Source of the DNA: Ahaetulla prasina
Lineage: Eukaryota; Chordata; Lepidosauria; Squamata; Colubridae
NCBI RefSeq assembly: GCF_028640845.1
Contig: NC_080540.1
Span: 50,326,561-50,390,560 of the forward strand
Direction: 5' to 3'
DNA length: 64,000 nt
Of this stretch, positions 22,780 through 34,661 are shown in pieces. The stretch's first letter is position 1, and the number at the start of each line of letters is the position of its first letter. The notes under the pieces were generated by a model, which was not told the origin of the DNA, made no database searches, and worked only from the letters and a program-made list of their open reading frames with translations. The translations under genes and the position numbers were made by a program.

Positions 22780-24804
22780 TTTTAAGCTCGCGGCGAAAGG
22801 TTCGGAGGTCCGGAAGTTGACGAAGTCCTGGGGAGGTCATTCCAGAGGCGGAGCCCCACAGAGAAGGCCCTTCCTGGGCGTCGCCAGGCGACACTGTCGC
22901 GCCGACGGCACCCTGAGAGTCCCTCTCTGTGAGGCGCAGGTCGGTGAGAGGTATTCGGTAGCAGCAGGCGGTCCCGTAAATAGCCCGGCCCTATGCCATG
23001 GGCGCTTTAAAGGCGTTCACCAAAACCTTGAGCGCACCGGAAGCCACAGGCAGCCAGTGCAGCCTGCGCAGGATAGGTGTCATTCGGGGCCCGAGGCTCC
23101 TCTATCACCAGCGCAGCTGCATTCTGGACTAACTGTAGCCTCGGATGCCCCTCAAGGGAGCCCCATGTAGAGAGCATTGCAGTAATCCAGGCGAGGCGTC
23201 ACAAGGCGTGGTGACCGTGCATAGGGCATCCCGGTCTAGAAAGGCGCAACTGGCGCGCAAGCGAACCTGGTGGAAAGCTCTCCTGGAGGCGGCCGTCAGG
23301 TGTTCATCAAAAGACAGCCGTTCATCCAGGAGAACGCCCAAATTGCGCACCCTCTCCATCGGGGCCAATGACTCGCTCCCGACAGTCAGCCGTGGACTCA
23401 GCTGACTGTGCGGGATGCCGGCATCCACAGCCACTCTGTCTTGGAGGATTGAGCTTGAGCCTGTTGCTCCCCATCCAGACCCGTCGGCTTCCAAACACGG
23501 GACAGCACTTGATAGCTTCATTGGGGTGGCCGGTGTGGAAAAGTACAGCTGAGTGTCATCAGCGTACAGCTGGTACCTCACACGAAACCACTGATGATCT
23601 CACCCAGCGGCTTCATATAGATGTTGAACAGAAGGCGAGAGGATCGACCCCGCGGCACCCCACAAGTGAGGCGCGCGGTGACCTCTGCCCCGTCAACACC
23701 GTCTGCGACGGTCGGAGAGATAGGAGGAGAACCACCGATAAGCGGTGCCTCCCACTCCCAATCCCCCAACCGGCGCAGCAGGATACCATGGTCGATGGTA
23801 TCGAAAGCCGCTGAGAGGTCTAATAGGACCAGGGCAGAGGAACAACCCCTATCCTGGCCCTCCAGAGATCATCCACCAACGCGACCAAAGCCGTCTCAGT
23901 GCTGTAACCGGCCGGAAACCGGACTGGAACGGGTCTAGATAGACAGTTTCCTCCAGGTGCAGGGGAAACTGATATGCCACCATACTCTCTACAACCTTCG
24001 CCGCGAAGCGAAGGTTGGAGACCGGACGGTAATTACCTAAAACAGCGGGTCAGGAAGGCTTCTTGAGGAGGGCCTCACCACCGCCTCTTTCAAGGCGGCC
24101 GGAAAGACTCCTCCAACAAGGAAGCACTCGTAATCCCCTGGAGCCAGCCTCGTGTCACCTCCTGAGTGGCCAGCACCAGCCAGGAGGGCACGGGTCCAAT
24201 AAACACGTGGTGGCATTCAGTCTACCCAGCAACCTGTCCATGTCCTCGGGAGTCACAGGGTCAAACTCATCCCAGACAACATCACCAAGACCGCCCTCGG
24301 ACGCCCCATCCGAATCGCCACAATTTTGGTCCAGACCGTCCTTAAGCTGAACGATTTTATCGTATAGATAACCGTTAAACTCCTCAGCACGTCCCTGCAA
24401 CGGGTCATCCCGCTCCCCCTGGTGAAGGAGGGAGCGGGTCACCCGAAACAGGGCAGCTGGGCGGGTATCTGCCGGCGCAATGAGGAGGAGGCGTAGCGCC
24501 TCGCTTCCCTCAGTGCCACTAGGTAGGTCCTAGTATAGGATCTAACTAGTGCCCGATCAGCCCCGGACCGGCTGGACCCCCAGGAACTCTCTAGGCGTCT
24601 TCTCCGGCGTTTCATCCCCCTCAGCTCCTCGGAGAACCAAGGAGCCGGTTGGGATCTGCGCCGGGTCAGAGGCCGCAAAGGCACGACACGGTCTAAGGCC
24701 CCAGCCGCAGCCCGTTCCCAGGCTGCAGCTAGTTCCTCTGCCGTGCCGTGAGCCAGACCCTCAGGAAGTGGCCCAAGCTCCGTCTGAAACCTCTCTGGGT
24801 CCAT
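22780..24804 (-). pseudogene. LINE A2 linker, reverse transcriptase and C-terminus, broken
   Basis: Minus-strand pieces encode DRVVPLRPLTRRRSQPAPWF, then the VVWDEFDPVTPEDMDRLLGR segment, RT pieces around [17 protein letters not shown], and [19 protein letters not shown] with the catalytic YADD. Several frameshifts separate them (near 23580, 24155 and 24439). Not functional. Confidence 0.85.
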
Positions 24805-25502
24805 TAGGCGCCTGGGACGGTACCAACGTAATGGTTCCGTCTCCCTGCGGTGTTGGGTAGCGTCAGAAAGTCCAGGCGAAGGTGAGAGTGATCTGTATAT
24901 GACAAAGGTTCAATGACTATATCCATAAATACCAGATCACTTAACCACTGACCAGAGACAAAAATCAGGTCCAGTGTGCCTCCCCCGATGTGAGTGGGGC
25001 CATCCACTACTTGAGTCAGGTCCAAGGCCGTCATGGAAGCCAAGAACTCCCGAGCTACCGTCGATGACGAGCCAGCAGATGGCAGATTAAAGTCCCCCAT
25101 GACTAAAAGTCTGGAGGTCTCGACTGCCACCCCGGCAAGCACCTCTAGAAGCTCGGGCAGGGCAGCTGTCACGCAGCAAGGAGCCAGGTACGCGACCAGC
25201 AAGCCCAACTGACATCTACGACCCCACCTCACAAAGAGGGATTCACACCCGGCAATCTGAGGTACAGTGGTCTCCCTCGGCTCTAGACTCTCTTTAATAA
25301 CAACCGCCACCCCTCCACCCCTACCCTGGGCCCTCGGCTGATGGAATGCACGGAAACCCGGTGGGCACATCTCGACCAGGGGCACGCCCCCTTCAGTACC
25401 CAACCAGGTCTCCGTAACGCCTATAATATCCGTGGCACCCCCCTGAATCAGATCATATATTAGGGGGGCCTTATTGGCCACGGACCGTGCGTTGCATAAC
25501 AT
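24804..25502 (-). pseudogene. LINE A2 endonuclease domain
   Basis: A 232-codon open stretch begins [18 protein letters not shown]. Motifs of an apurinic-type endonuclease are present: [30 protein letters not shown] and [11 protein letters not shown], giving the expected N, E, D and H positions. This domain nicks target DNA in non-LTR retrotransposition. The open frame with intact motifs suggests relatively recent insertion. Confidence 0.88.
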
Positions 25503-26226
25503 CAGACGAAGGCCCAGGCTCTGAGAGTCTTGACCATCCGGAAGCGGGTGAAGTCAGGGGATCGGGGCGCGATCGCCTGCATACATCGAACGCGTGACCC
25601 TTACATCGTCGATCCCCTTCCGCCATATCTGCCCCTCCACTTACCGTGCAAATAGACTCACCTCACACAAAGGAACACACTCCCCCATAACCTCCGAACC
25701 CATTTGACAGTCGCCACGAGCATGCGCTGGAACTGGTTTCCTCCCGACGGGCTACCCCATCACCCGCCTACCCTCCCACCCCTTAAAATTGCCCTGTCTA
25801 AAAACCCCCAAAGGCTCTTTCTTCTCGCATGCCACCTCTGTGGGTCCCAAGACCCGTCATTGAGGCCGGCCCTTGGTAGCGATATGGGCCATTCCTGCGA
25901 GGCGGGGGCACCTCGCAGGCGCAAGAGTTCATGTACAGTGTAGCGCATAGAAAAAAGTGCGAATCGACGAGGGATGCTAAAATCCCAAAGAGATAAAATG
26001 GTAAGTCTAGGAATCGATCTTACATGAAGAAAAGTATCTTTATAAATATTTAAGATTTTATTAAAACTTCCACCTGCCTTTTCTCAATGCCTTCATTTAG
26101 GCAAAACCTGCTGCAATAGTAAAATATTGGAGAGTTCTGGTAAGAAAAAAAATGTTCAAAGTGTGTATTCATGAACTCCAGGATTTTAAAAAGCAATTTA
26201 ATGTATTGATCTTGTTTGTATTCTAG

Positions 26227-26292
26227 GAAGGTCGCAGCAAATCCTCTAAACCGGAAAGCACTAGTAGCTATAATTATAGGGTAGTAAAAGAG
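26227..26292 (+). CDS. ITPR1: ITPR1 exon 15 (about residues 1156-1177)
   Basis: This 22-codon exon encodes EGRSKSSKPESTSSYNYRVV to KE. The polar first half is variable and the SSYNYRVVKE end is conserved. The acceptor is TATTCTAG and the donor is GAG|GTAAGA. It is in phase 0 at both ends, so skipping it would keep the frame. Confidence 0.94.
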
Positions 26293-27002
26293 GTAAGATT
26301 CTTCCATTCCCAAATGTCCATTTCTTCTGTACTCTTTTCTTTTTTATGTATCCGCTGAAGAATTTTAAATGTGTAACAGGGTAATTCTGTTTTTGTTTGA
26401 ATGTAAAATATTCTTTGACTTAAGGAAGATAAAAAGGCAGCTGCTTAAAGAGTTTAGGTTCCTAAGGAATGGCTAAATGTTCAGTAACAGGGATAAATAT
26501 TTGTTAACAATCTTAAAGATCATAACTCGGTATAACTAGATTTTAACAAGCTCAAGATGTGATAAATTAGGCAAATGAAGTGTTGATAATATGTTTGATC
26601 TGTATATCTTAATTTGCATTTCAATTGGACAAATAGCTTTAATTTAATTCCAATATGTACTCCCATGTTTGTTTGGGGCTGGGGGTGAAAGGATAAAAAT
26701 GCAGACTTGCTATATAATTTCTACCTATAAAAATACGTGTAGGCATATGGACAGGATTCTTTTTTGCCTCTCTCTTCCCTTTCCTCATTTCAGGCAGAAA
26801 AAACCTAGATTAATTAGACAAATTAAGCATTTTTGACAATCTTTCTGCTTCTCCAATTTATGAAAAGTAGACTGAATACACTCTGCTAGAGAGAAGTTCC
26901 CTGAAGAAGGGCTCCAGTTCATGTCCAAAAGCTTGGAAGACAAAACCACTGGTCCCAATGACCGACCCAGATTGTATCCTGTAGACCTGATATTGTTTAG
27001 AG

Positions 27003-27142
27003 CAGGGGTCTCCAACCTTGGCAATTTTAAGTCTGGCGGACTTCAACTCCCAGAATCCCCAGAATCCCCAAGCTTTGCTGGCTGGTGAATTCTGAGAGTT
27101 GAAGTCCGCCAGGCTTAAAGTTGCCAAGGTTGGAGACCCCTG
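27003..27142. mobile_element. hAT foldback MITE (family H2) with perfect 8-bp duplication
   Basis: The 140-bp palindromic element has arms CAGGGGTCTCCAACCTTGGC and GCCAAGGTTGGAGACCCCTG. GTTTAGAG flanks both sides (26995-27002 and 27143-27150). A second copy is at 54554-54688. Confidence 0.93.
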
Positions 27143-27498
27143 GTTTAGAGCAATGTCAGATACAGTGTCAGCCCCTGGAAATATTGATTTATCCACATGA
27201 AAATCCTGTGATTTGGATGAATGTTTTGCTGCATGTTTGTTAAGTGAAATATGAAGAGACAGAAGCTTGTTTTCCTTGAATATAAAAACTAAAATGAGGG
27301 TCCAACTTTGCTCTTGAGTTGTGGTAGCCACAATCCTAACAAAATTGCTGCCTCATTTAAAAACAGTTCATTTTCTTGTTTTGCTCTTGAAACCAAACTC
27401 TTTGTTTTGTATCATTCTTTATTCTGTTGAAGAAAGAGTTTTTCTTCTGCCTTGTCTGGGGAGAAAAATCCGTTTCTAAAAGGAATATTTATTTGCAG

Positions 27499-27636
27499 AT
27501 TTTGCTTCGCCTTAGCAAGCTTTGTGTCCAGGAGAGTATCTTGGTCAGGAAAAGCAGGAAACAGCAGCAGAGATTGCTCCGAAACATGGGGGCTCATGCG
27601 GTGGTACTGGAACTCTTACAAATCCCCTATGAGAAA
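27499..27636 (+). CDS. ITPR1: ITPR1 exon 16 (about residues 1178-1223)
   Basis: It encodes [20 protein letters not shown] through [10 protein letters not shown], the start of the second RYDR_ITPR homology region. The acceptor is TTTGCAG and the donor is AAA|GTGAGG. It is in phase 0 at both ends. Confidence 0.96.
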
Positions 27637-27799
27637 GTGAGGTTTGCATGCATCTTTTACTTTAACTTTGTCGACAAAGTATTTTTGTACCTTTAATTCC
27701 ATCTAAAGACTACCTCTTATAAATGGCACTGAGCATCAAAGAAACTGCTGGTATTAAGTCTCTATATCTTTGGAAATGGTTTATTCATTTAATGCTTAG

Positions 27800-27995
27800 C
27801 AATAGCACTTAGACTTATATATTGCTTCAAAGTGTTTTAAGCTCTCTCTAAGAGGTTTACGGAGTCAGCATATTGCCCCCTCTGGGTCCTCGTTTTACGA
27901 ACTTCGGAAGGATGGAAGACTGAGTCAACCTTGAGCTGGTCAGGATCAAACTGCATCCTAGCCACTGTGCCACCACGGCTCTGTTGCTTGTTGAA
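27800..27995 (-). mobile_element. tRNA-derived SINE, antisense
   Basis: On the minus strand it reads AGCCGTGGTGGCACAGTGGC (tRNA-like A-box region), followed by GGTTGACTCAGTCTTCCATC and AAACGAGGACCCAGAGGG, then GTAAACCTCTTAGAGAGAGC. This is the layout of the common MIR-like squamate SINE. It is diverged and partly truncated. Confidence 0.75.
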
Positions 27996-28254
27996 GCAAC
28001 ATTGGACAGTATTTCTGCCAAAGCTTTCTCTATTACAAGGATGAATAAAAGAAAAACCCAGAATAACTTGGTTTTTATTAAGAGGGAGATATAAATGTCC
28101 ACAAAGTATCTAAAGCAATACCTGGTCCTTCAGTTATGCATTGAAATTAATATTGCAATCTGTGTAGCTGATTTTCTTCCAAATTTAAAACTGATAAATG
28201 TATATACTGTGTATATACAGTATAAATTTATATAATGGGTCGGTCACATCTACC

Positions 28255-28675
28255 TGACCCATTAGAGTGGGGAGGCAGGGAATGCTGTGGGTCCCATCCC
28301 CGAGGGAGATACACCTGATGGGACCCAGAAGAAGGGCCTTCTCCGTGGTGGCTCCCTCTCTCTGGACATCATTCCCTCAGAGATTAGAACGGCCCCCATT
28401 CTAATTCTCTTCTGGAAGGAACTGAAGACCTGGTTCTGCCAGCCGGCCTGGGGAACCCAGAGTGGGATGGAGCCCATTAAATGGCTCGTGTAATTGGCTG
28501 TCGCTGGGGCGGGAGGTGGTGGGGTGGTGGGGGTGATTTTATTACATTAATTTATTTGATTTTTAATTAGTCTTTATTGTTTTTAAATGTGGTCTTTATA
28601 TTCTATAAGCTGCCTTGAGTCGCCATGGGCAAATAAGCGGCAATATAAATTTAATAAATAAGAATAATAATATAG
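28255..28675 (+). mobile_element. 3-prime end of a third LINE family (L2/CR1-like)
   Basis: Translation with stops gives RRAFSVVAPSLW and LFWKELKTWF, corresponding to the C-terminal GRAFSVGAPALWNELP and RRELKTHLF of the L2-like family, but the DNA is too different to be a close copy. It ends with a GAGTCGCCATGGGCAAATAA-type 3-prime region and an AATAA tail. Heavily truncated. Confidence 0.7.
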
Positions 28676-28858
28676 TCTTGGAGTATTCAATACAAGAAGC
28701 AAAACATCACAAAGGATGGATGCCAAGAAGACATATAGAACAGTTGGGTGCTCTGAATTTAAAACTAGTGAAAATGGGGGTGATCCAGCTTCCCTTCATT
28801 GGGCCAGTTGCTTTCTCTCAGTCCAACCTACTTCACAAGATTAGAGTTATAGAGAACA

Positions 28859-28883
28859 TTTTTTTTTTTTTTTTTTTTTTTTT
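28859..28883. repeat. Poly-T run abutting LINE B
   Basis: Twenty-five consecutive T immediately precede the 5-prime end of LINE B. Such a run is not part of a usual LINE 5-prime junction. Confidence 0.95.
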
Positions 28884-29480
28884 CTTCCGGAAGATGGCGA
28901 CCAGGAAGGTTGCACCGGAGAAATGCTCTCTGTAAAAGGGCTCTTTTGAGCTCTTAGGAGAGCAGTTTCCCCGAAGATTCCTTGCTGGCGATACTCCAGA
29001 GCCGAAGGTTTTTCCAGGCTGCCGTGGATTGAGGCTGCGAGGTTCTCCGAGGCTGCTGAGGACTGAGGCGGTGGGCGAAGAGTCGGAGACCGCCGGAGCC
29101 TGGACTGCCGCAGCCACGCCGCAGCCACGCCGCCCGCTACCGCCGCCAGCCCTGAGCCGCTGCCAGCCCTGAGACTGCCGCTGCCGCCAGCCCGTGGCGC
29201 CACGGGCCGCCGCCAGCCCCAAGACTGCTGCTGCCAGCTGCCACTGGTGCCGCGGAGCCACCGCGGGCCGCCGCCAGCCCGTGGCGCCACGGGCCGCCGC
29301 CAGAGCTGCCGCCAGCCCGGGATTGCCGCTACCGCTTGTGCCGCCAGAGCCGCCGCCAGACCCGAGACCACCGCTACCGCATTAAAGGCGGCTGGAGACA
29401 CCCGAAACCACTAAAGCCACCCCACCAGACCCGGGACTGCCGCTGCCGCTGCCGATACCGTGAGTCGCACCGCTGCCATC
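28884..29480 (+). promoter_or_regulatory. LINE B GC-rich leader, probable internal promoter
   Basis: The leader opens CTTCCGGAAGATGGCGACC, which holds an ETS-like CCGGAAG and a YY1-like AAGATGGCG. It continues as a dense CpG-rich block of repeated CCGCCGCCAGCC-type units. Internal promoters of LINEs commonly lie here; that this one acts as a promoter is inference. Confidence 0.6.
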
Positions 29481-29939
29481 ACCGCCCTCCATCATCGCCC
29501 TCCCACATTGCTACAAACTTTAAATTTCCCACCAAGGAGATAAAAGCCCAGCAACATTTACAACAACCCTAATCAACCTATCCCCCAATCGGCAGGACTG
29601 CTGCAGGACTACTGGTGAGTTCCTAGGAGACTCCAGTCTCCGGCCTCTACTGACTTTTGAATCTCCGCCATTACAGCCACCTGTAAAGAAGCTTCTCCAA
29701 CCACCCTATCTCACCATTTTAAATTTCCCGCCAAATCTCACTGTTACCATAGTAACTCCCTATTACCATAGCAACTGCCAAATTGACTACCATTTAAAGT
29801 TAAAGAGACAGATATAAAATCAAAGATAATTGATTAAGTGACAGACACTTAATCATTACTAAAATAAAATAATAATAAATAAATAAAATAAAATAAAATA
29901 AAAATAAAATAAAACAAAGGAATAAGAAAGATCATCATT

Positions 29940-31101
29940 ATGCCAGCCAGAAAATCAACGCTGATAAAATCTTAGAATCAAGATTTACAACTATTGAACA
30001 AAACATAGATAAAAGATTACAAGCTATTGAACAAAACCTAGAAAAAAGAATTCATAATATTGAACAAAACCTAGAAAAAAGAATTCAAAATATTGAACAA
30101 AACTTAGAAAAAAATTCTATCAGTTATTGAACAAAGTTTCACAGATTTGATAAAACAAATTTCAACACTAAAAAATGAAAACTCTAATGATCTAAATCTC
30201 TTCCAAACTCATCTATCACCACAAAATATACAACTTACAACTCAACCTAGACATCAAATTAATACAACACAACCCAATCAACAAACAACTACTAATCAAC
30301 TAATCAGAGATGCAATGGAGAGGACAAAAAATAAATAATGCAATATTATTTGGACTTGAAAACACAAATGAACCAGATATCAATAAGATTCACAACATCA
30401 TTGGAAATTATAATTCATCAACCATCTCCCCAAATGAAATAATTGCTGTCTCCAGAGATGGACCAGAATATAAAAACAGCGATGGGACAACAGCACCAAG
30501 ATTTTGTAGAGTTATATGCACTAATGAGGACAGCAAACGCAAATTCATAAAGACTATAAACTCAATTGCTAAATCCAACCCTACCTACAGTAAACTTAGA
30601 TCACGTCCTGACCTATCCTTTCTACAAAGGATACGCTCTCGTGAACTTCGCACAGAACTTAAAAGAAGACAAGACAATGGTGAATCCAACCTATACATCG
30701 ACTACCATGCTGATTGCATAAAAAATAAAACCTGCAATCAAAAAATCACCTCCAAACCCCCCATCACCCATAACAATCAACCAGCCATCCCAGTATTCAA
30801 CCAAGTACCCATCCCCCTACCTCCCATTCAACCAACCATCTTACCAACTATCCAACCAACAGCCATCAATCAACAATCAACCAGCCATCCAACCAACCAT
30901 CCAACCAACCATCAAACAGCCATCCAAGCAGCCATCCAAGCAGCCATCAAACAGCCATCCAACCAGCCATCAAACAGCCACCCAACAATCCACCCAACCA
31001 GCCATCCAAACAACCATCCATCCAAACACCCAAACTACCATCCAACCATCTATACAACCATCTATTGTCCACAACCCCAACCTACTAACACCCAAAACTA
31101 G
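29940..31101 (+). pseudogene. LINE B ORF1 protein remnant
   Basis: It starts ATGCCAGCCAGAAAATC. An N-terminal coiled coil is built from near-perfect 33-bp repeats (11 residues, IEQNLEKRIHN type). The middle, INNAILFGLENTNEPDINKI then PRFCRVICTNEDSKRKFI, resembles the RRM-like nucleic-acid-binding domain of Jockey/CR1 ORF1 proteins. The C-terminus is a proline-, asparagine-, histidine- and glutamine-rich repeat, ending NTQN. At least two frameshifts occur (near 29975 and 30115). The product would package LINE RNA. Confidence 0.75.
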
Positions 31102-31153
31102 GTATGCACGCCTTACCTCTTCAACACCAATCATATCAGATCTCAAATGCAAA

Positions 31154-34100
31154 TTGATAAATGCAAGAAGCATAGTCAACAAATTACCTGAATTTATCCT
31201 CTTATTAAACAGTGGCACATTTGATATCATTTTTGTTTGTGAAACATGGCTGAATTCATCCCTTCCTGACTCCATTATCTCAAACAAAGAATATCAAGTC
31301 TATCGATCAGATCGGGAAAACCGAAGAGGTGGTGGAGTGGCTATCTTTTACAAAAGACACTGAATCTAAAAATATCCAAGTAGCACATAAACTCTCTCTT
31401 CCTGAAACCATAGTATGCGACCTATCCCTTGACACTACTCTTGATTCTTACTATGCTACAGAGCCCCCGACTATGACATTACCCACGCAAATATGCTAAC
31501 CTCAATGCTAACATGGACTACCTCTTGCCCATACCCTCTTATCTTCCTTGGTGACTTAAATCTACCTCTCATTAACTGGACAACCAATGAATGTTCAACT
31601 GACCCAATCCATACTACACTATACAACGCTGTTACAAACCTAGGTCTTGAACAACTTGTAACTAACAATACAAGACTCAACAACTGCCTTGACCTCATCT
31701 TCTGCAACAATCCAAACTCAATTTACGGTATACAAATTAAAGAACCTTTTTCAAACAGTGACCACTGCATGATTGGTTTTCGTCTCACTAATCGTCCATA
31801 CTTAATTCGTCATAACACCAGAACTCCCAACTACAACTTCAAGAAAGCCAATTACGACCTTATAAACAACGATCTTTCACTTCTGAACTGGCAAAATCTG
31901 TTTGCAACCTGCATAACCGCTGATGACCTCTATAGAATCTTCCTACTTGAAATCAATAGAGTCATTAAATTATATGTACCACGAATGACTACCATGTCCA
32001 AGAAAAACAAACTACCCATATCAATAAAAAAGCTTCAATCAAAAAAAAAATCCCTCTGGAAAAGAAACAAAAAAGGCTATGTTACAAACTTCAGAAACCG
32101 TTACAGAAACATATGCAACCAAATTAAAACTGAATGCACAAATTACCACACCAAGCAAGAAGAAAACCTTTTACGCACAAATTCCAATCGTGCCTTTTAT
32201 AATTTTGTCAACAGTAAACTTAAAGATTCAAGATCCATCCCACCACTAAAAGATTCTAACCTCAATGCTAACATGGACTACCTCTTGCCCATTCCCTCTT
32301 ATCTTCCTTGGTGACTTAAATCTACCTCTCATTAACTGGACAACCAATGAATGTTCAACTGACCCAATCCATACTACACTATACAACGCTGTTACAAACC
32401 TAGGTCTTGAACAACTTGTAACTAACAATACAAGACTCAACAACTGCCTTGACCTCATCTTCTGCAACAATCCAAACTCAATTTACGGTATACAAATTAA
32501 AGAACCTTTTTCAAACAGTGACCACTGCATGATTGATTTTCGTCTCAATATCGTCCATACTTAATTCGTCATAACACCAGAACTCCCAACTACAACTTCA
32601 AGAAAGCCAATTACGACCTTATAAACAACGATCTTTCACTTCTGAACTGGCAAAATCTGTTTGCAACCTGCATAACCGCTGATGACCTCTATAGAATCTT
32701 CCTACTTGAAATCAATAGAGTCATTAAATTATATGTACCACGAATGACTACCATGTCCAAGAAAAACAAACTACCCATATCAATAAAAAAGCTTCAATCA
32801 AAAAAATCCTCTGAAAAGAAACAAAAAAGGCTATGTTACAAACTTCAGAAACCGTTACAGAAACATATGCAACCAAATTAAAACTGAATGCACAAATTAC
32901 CACACCAAGCAAGAAGAAAACCTTCTACGCACAAATTCCAATCGTGCCTTTTATAATTTTGTCAACAGTAAACTTAAAGATTCAAGATCCATCCCACCAC
33001 TAAAAGATTCTAACAACAAAGAATGCAATGACGAAACAGTCAAAGCAAACCTCTTCAACATTTTCTTTGGCTCAGTTTTTGTTAACTCCGATAACACATA
33101 TCCAACATTCCACAAACGAACCAGCAATGACTATGATGATCTAACTCATATAGATTTCACAGAAGACAACGTTGGTAAAGCTCTTCACAACTTAAAACCA
33201 TCGCTTTCTATTGGACCTGATGGTCTATGTGCATATTTCTTAAAAAAACTTTCCATTAATATAGCTGAACCCCTAAGTATTATCTTTGATAAAGCTTTCA
33301 CTACCAGTTCTCTTCCCAAACTTTGGTCACTAGCCACAGTCATCCCCATCTTCAAAAAAGGAGACCCCAGCTTAGTCGAAAACTACAGACCGCTCTCCCT
33401 TTGCTCGTCACCTGCAAAGTCATGGAATCTATCATCAATCAATCCATTACCTCACACTTAGAAACTAACAACCTACTCTCCAACAAACAATTTGGTTTCA
33501 GGAAAAAGTTATCATGTAACTTACAACTTCTCCACTGCAAAAACATATGGACTTCAAATCTAGATCAAGGCAAATCAATAGATGCAATCTACATAGACTT
33601 CTGCAAAGCTTTTGACTCAGTAGTACACGATAAACTTCTCCTTAAACTAACATCCTATGGCATCTCAGGACCCCTCCACAAATGGATATCTGCTTTTCTG
33701 TCTAACAGACAACAAGTGGTCAAAATTGGCAATGCTTTATCAAATCCTGTTCCTGTCAAGAGTGGCGTTCCTCAAGGCAGCGTCCTTGGACCAACACTCT
33801 TTATTCTATACATTAATGATCTTTGTGACCATATCTCAAGTAATTGTGTTCTCTTTGCTGACGATGTCAAACTATTTAACACCACAGACAACACTTCTAT
33901 CATTCAAAACGACCTTGACCATCTAACCGCTTGGTCTAAAAATTGGCAGCTCCAAATTTCAACCAGCAAATGCTCAGTCTTACATATAGGAAAAAGAACT
34001 CTAAAACTAAGTACATACTAGATGGACATTACCTTACAGACGACCCCATCCCGTTAAAGACCTTGGAGTTTTCATGTCAAATGATCTAAGTGCCAAAGCC

Positions 34101-34661
34101 CACTGCAACTACATAGCAAAAAGCTCTAAGAGTTGTAAACCTAATTTTGCAGCTTCTTTTCCAAAACACCACACTACTAACCAGAGCATATAAAACATTT
34201 GCTAGACCAATTCTAGAATACAGCTCACCTGTTTGGAACCCTCACCACATCTCTGACATCAATACAATTGAACGTGTCCAGAAATATTTTACAAGAAGAG
34301 TTCTCCATTCCTCTGAAAACAACAAAATACCTTATCCCACCAGACTTGAAATCCTAGGCTTAGAAAACTTGGAACTCCGTCGCCTTGACAAGACCTAAGT
34401 TTAACTCACAGAATCATCTATTGTAATGTCCTTCCTGTCAAAGACTACTTCAGCTTTAATTGCAATAATACAAGGGCAACCAATAGATTTAAACTTAATG
34501 TAAACCGCTTTAATCTAGATTGCAGAAAATACGACTTCTGCAACAGAATCATCAGTGCTTGGAATACTTTACCTGACTCTGTGGTCTCTTCCCATAATCC
34601 TAACAGCTTTAACCAAAAACTTTCTACTATTGACCTCACCCCATTCCTAAGAGGACCATAA
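31154..34661 (+). pseudogene. LINE B ORF2 endonuclease/reverse transcriptase, broken and duplicated
   Basis: Endonuclease pieces: MINARSIVNKLPEFILLL, FVCETWLNSSLPDS, RRGGGVAIFY, FLGDLNLPLINW and SNSDHCMIGF. A tandem duplication of about 760 bp repeats the part after RRGGG. RT pieces follow: MESIINQSITSHLE, DAIYIDFCKAFDSVVHDKLL, GVPQGSVLGP and LFADDVKLF with the catalytic ADD. The C-terminal part is LEYSSPVWNPH to TIDLTPFLRGP. Frameshifts occur near 31363, 33400, 34020 and 34398. Inactive. Confidence 0.85.
31501..33014 (+). repeat. Tandem duplication inside LINE B ORF2
   Basis: Unit 1 is 31501-32260 and unit 2 is 32261-33014 (about 760 and 754 bp), almost identical apart from a few small indels and substitutions. 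CTAAC stands at the start of unit 1 (31496-31500), at the junction (32256-32260) and at the end (33010-33014). Confidence 0.92.

Larger units (their letters stand above)
22561..25945 (-). mobile_element. L2-like LINE copy A2, nearly complete, antisense
   Basis: On the minus strand this copy runs from a GC-rich leader (about 25945 down to 25510) through the endonuclease, reverse transcriptase and C-terminal region to the stem-loop 3-prime end and ATAAA tail at 22561. It is about 3.4 kb, the most complete family member here together with A3. Target duplications were not found. It fills much of the intron between exons 14 and 15. Confidence 0.9.

Noticed and set aside
28833..29401. Long antisense alanine/proline/arginine-rich open frames (142 and 184 codons)
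   Set aside because: They arise from the CpG-rich repeated leader of LINE B, begin in no good context and end in the poly-T; no homology to a protein.
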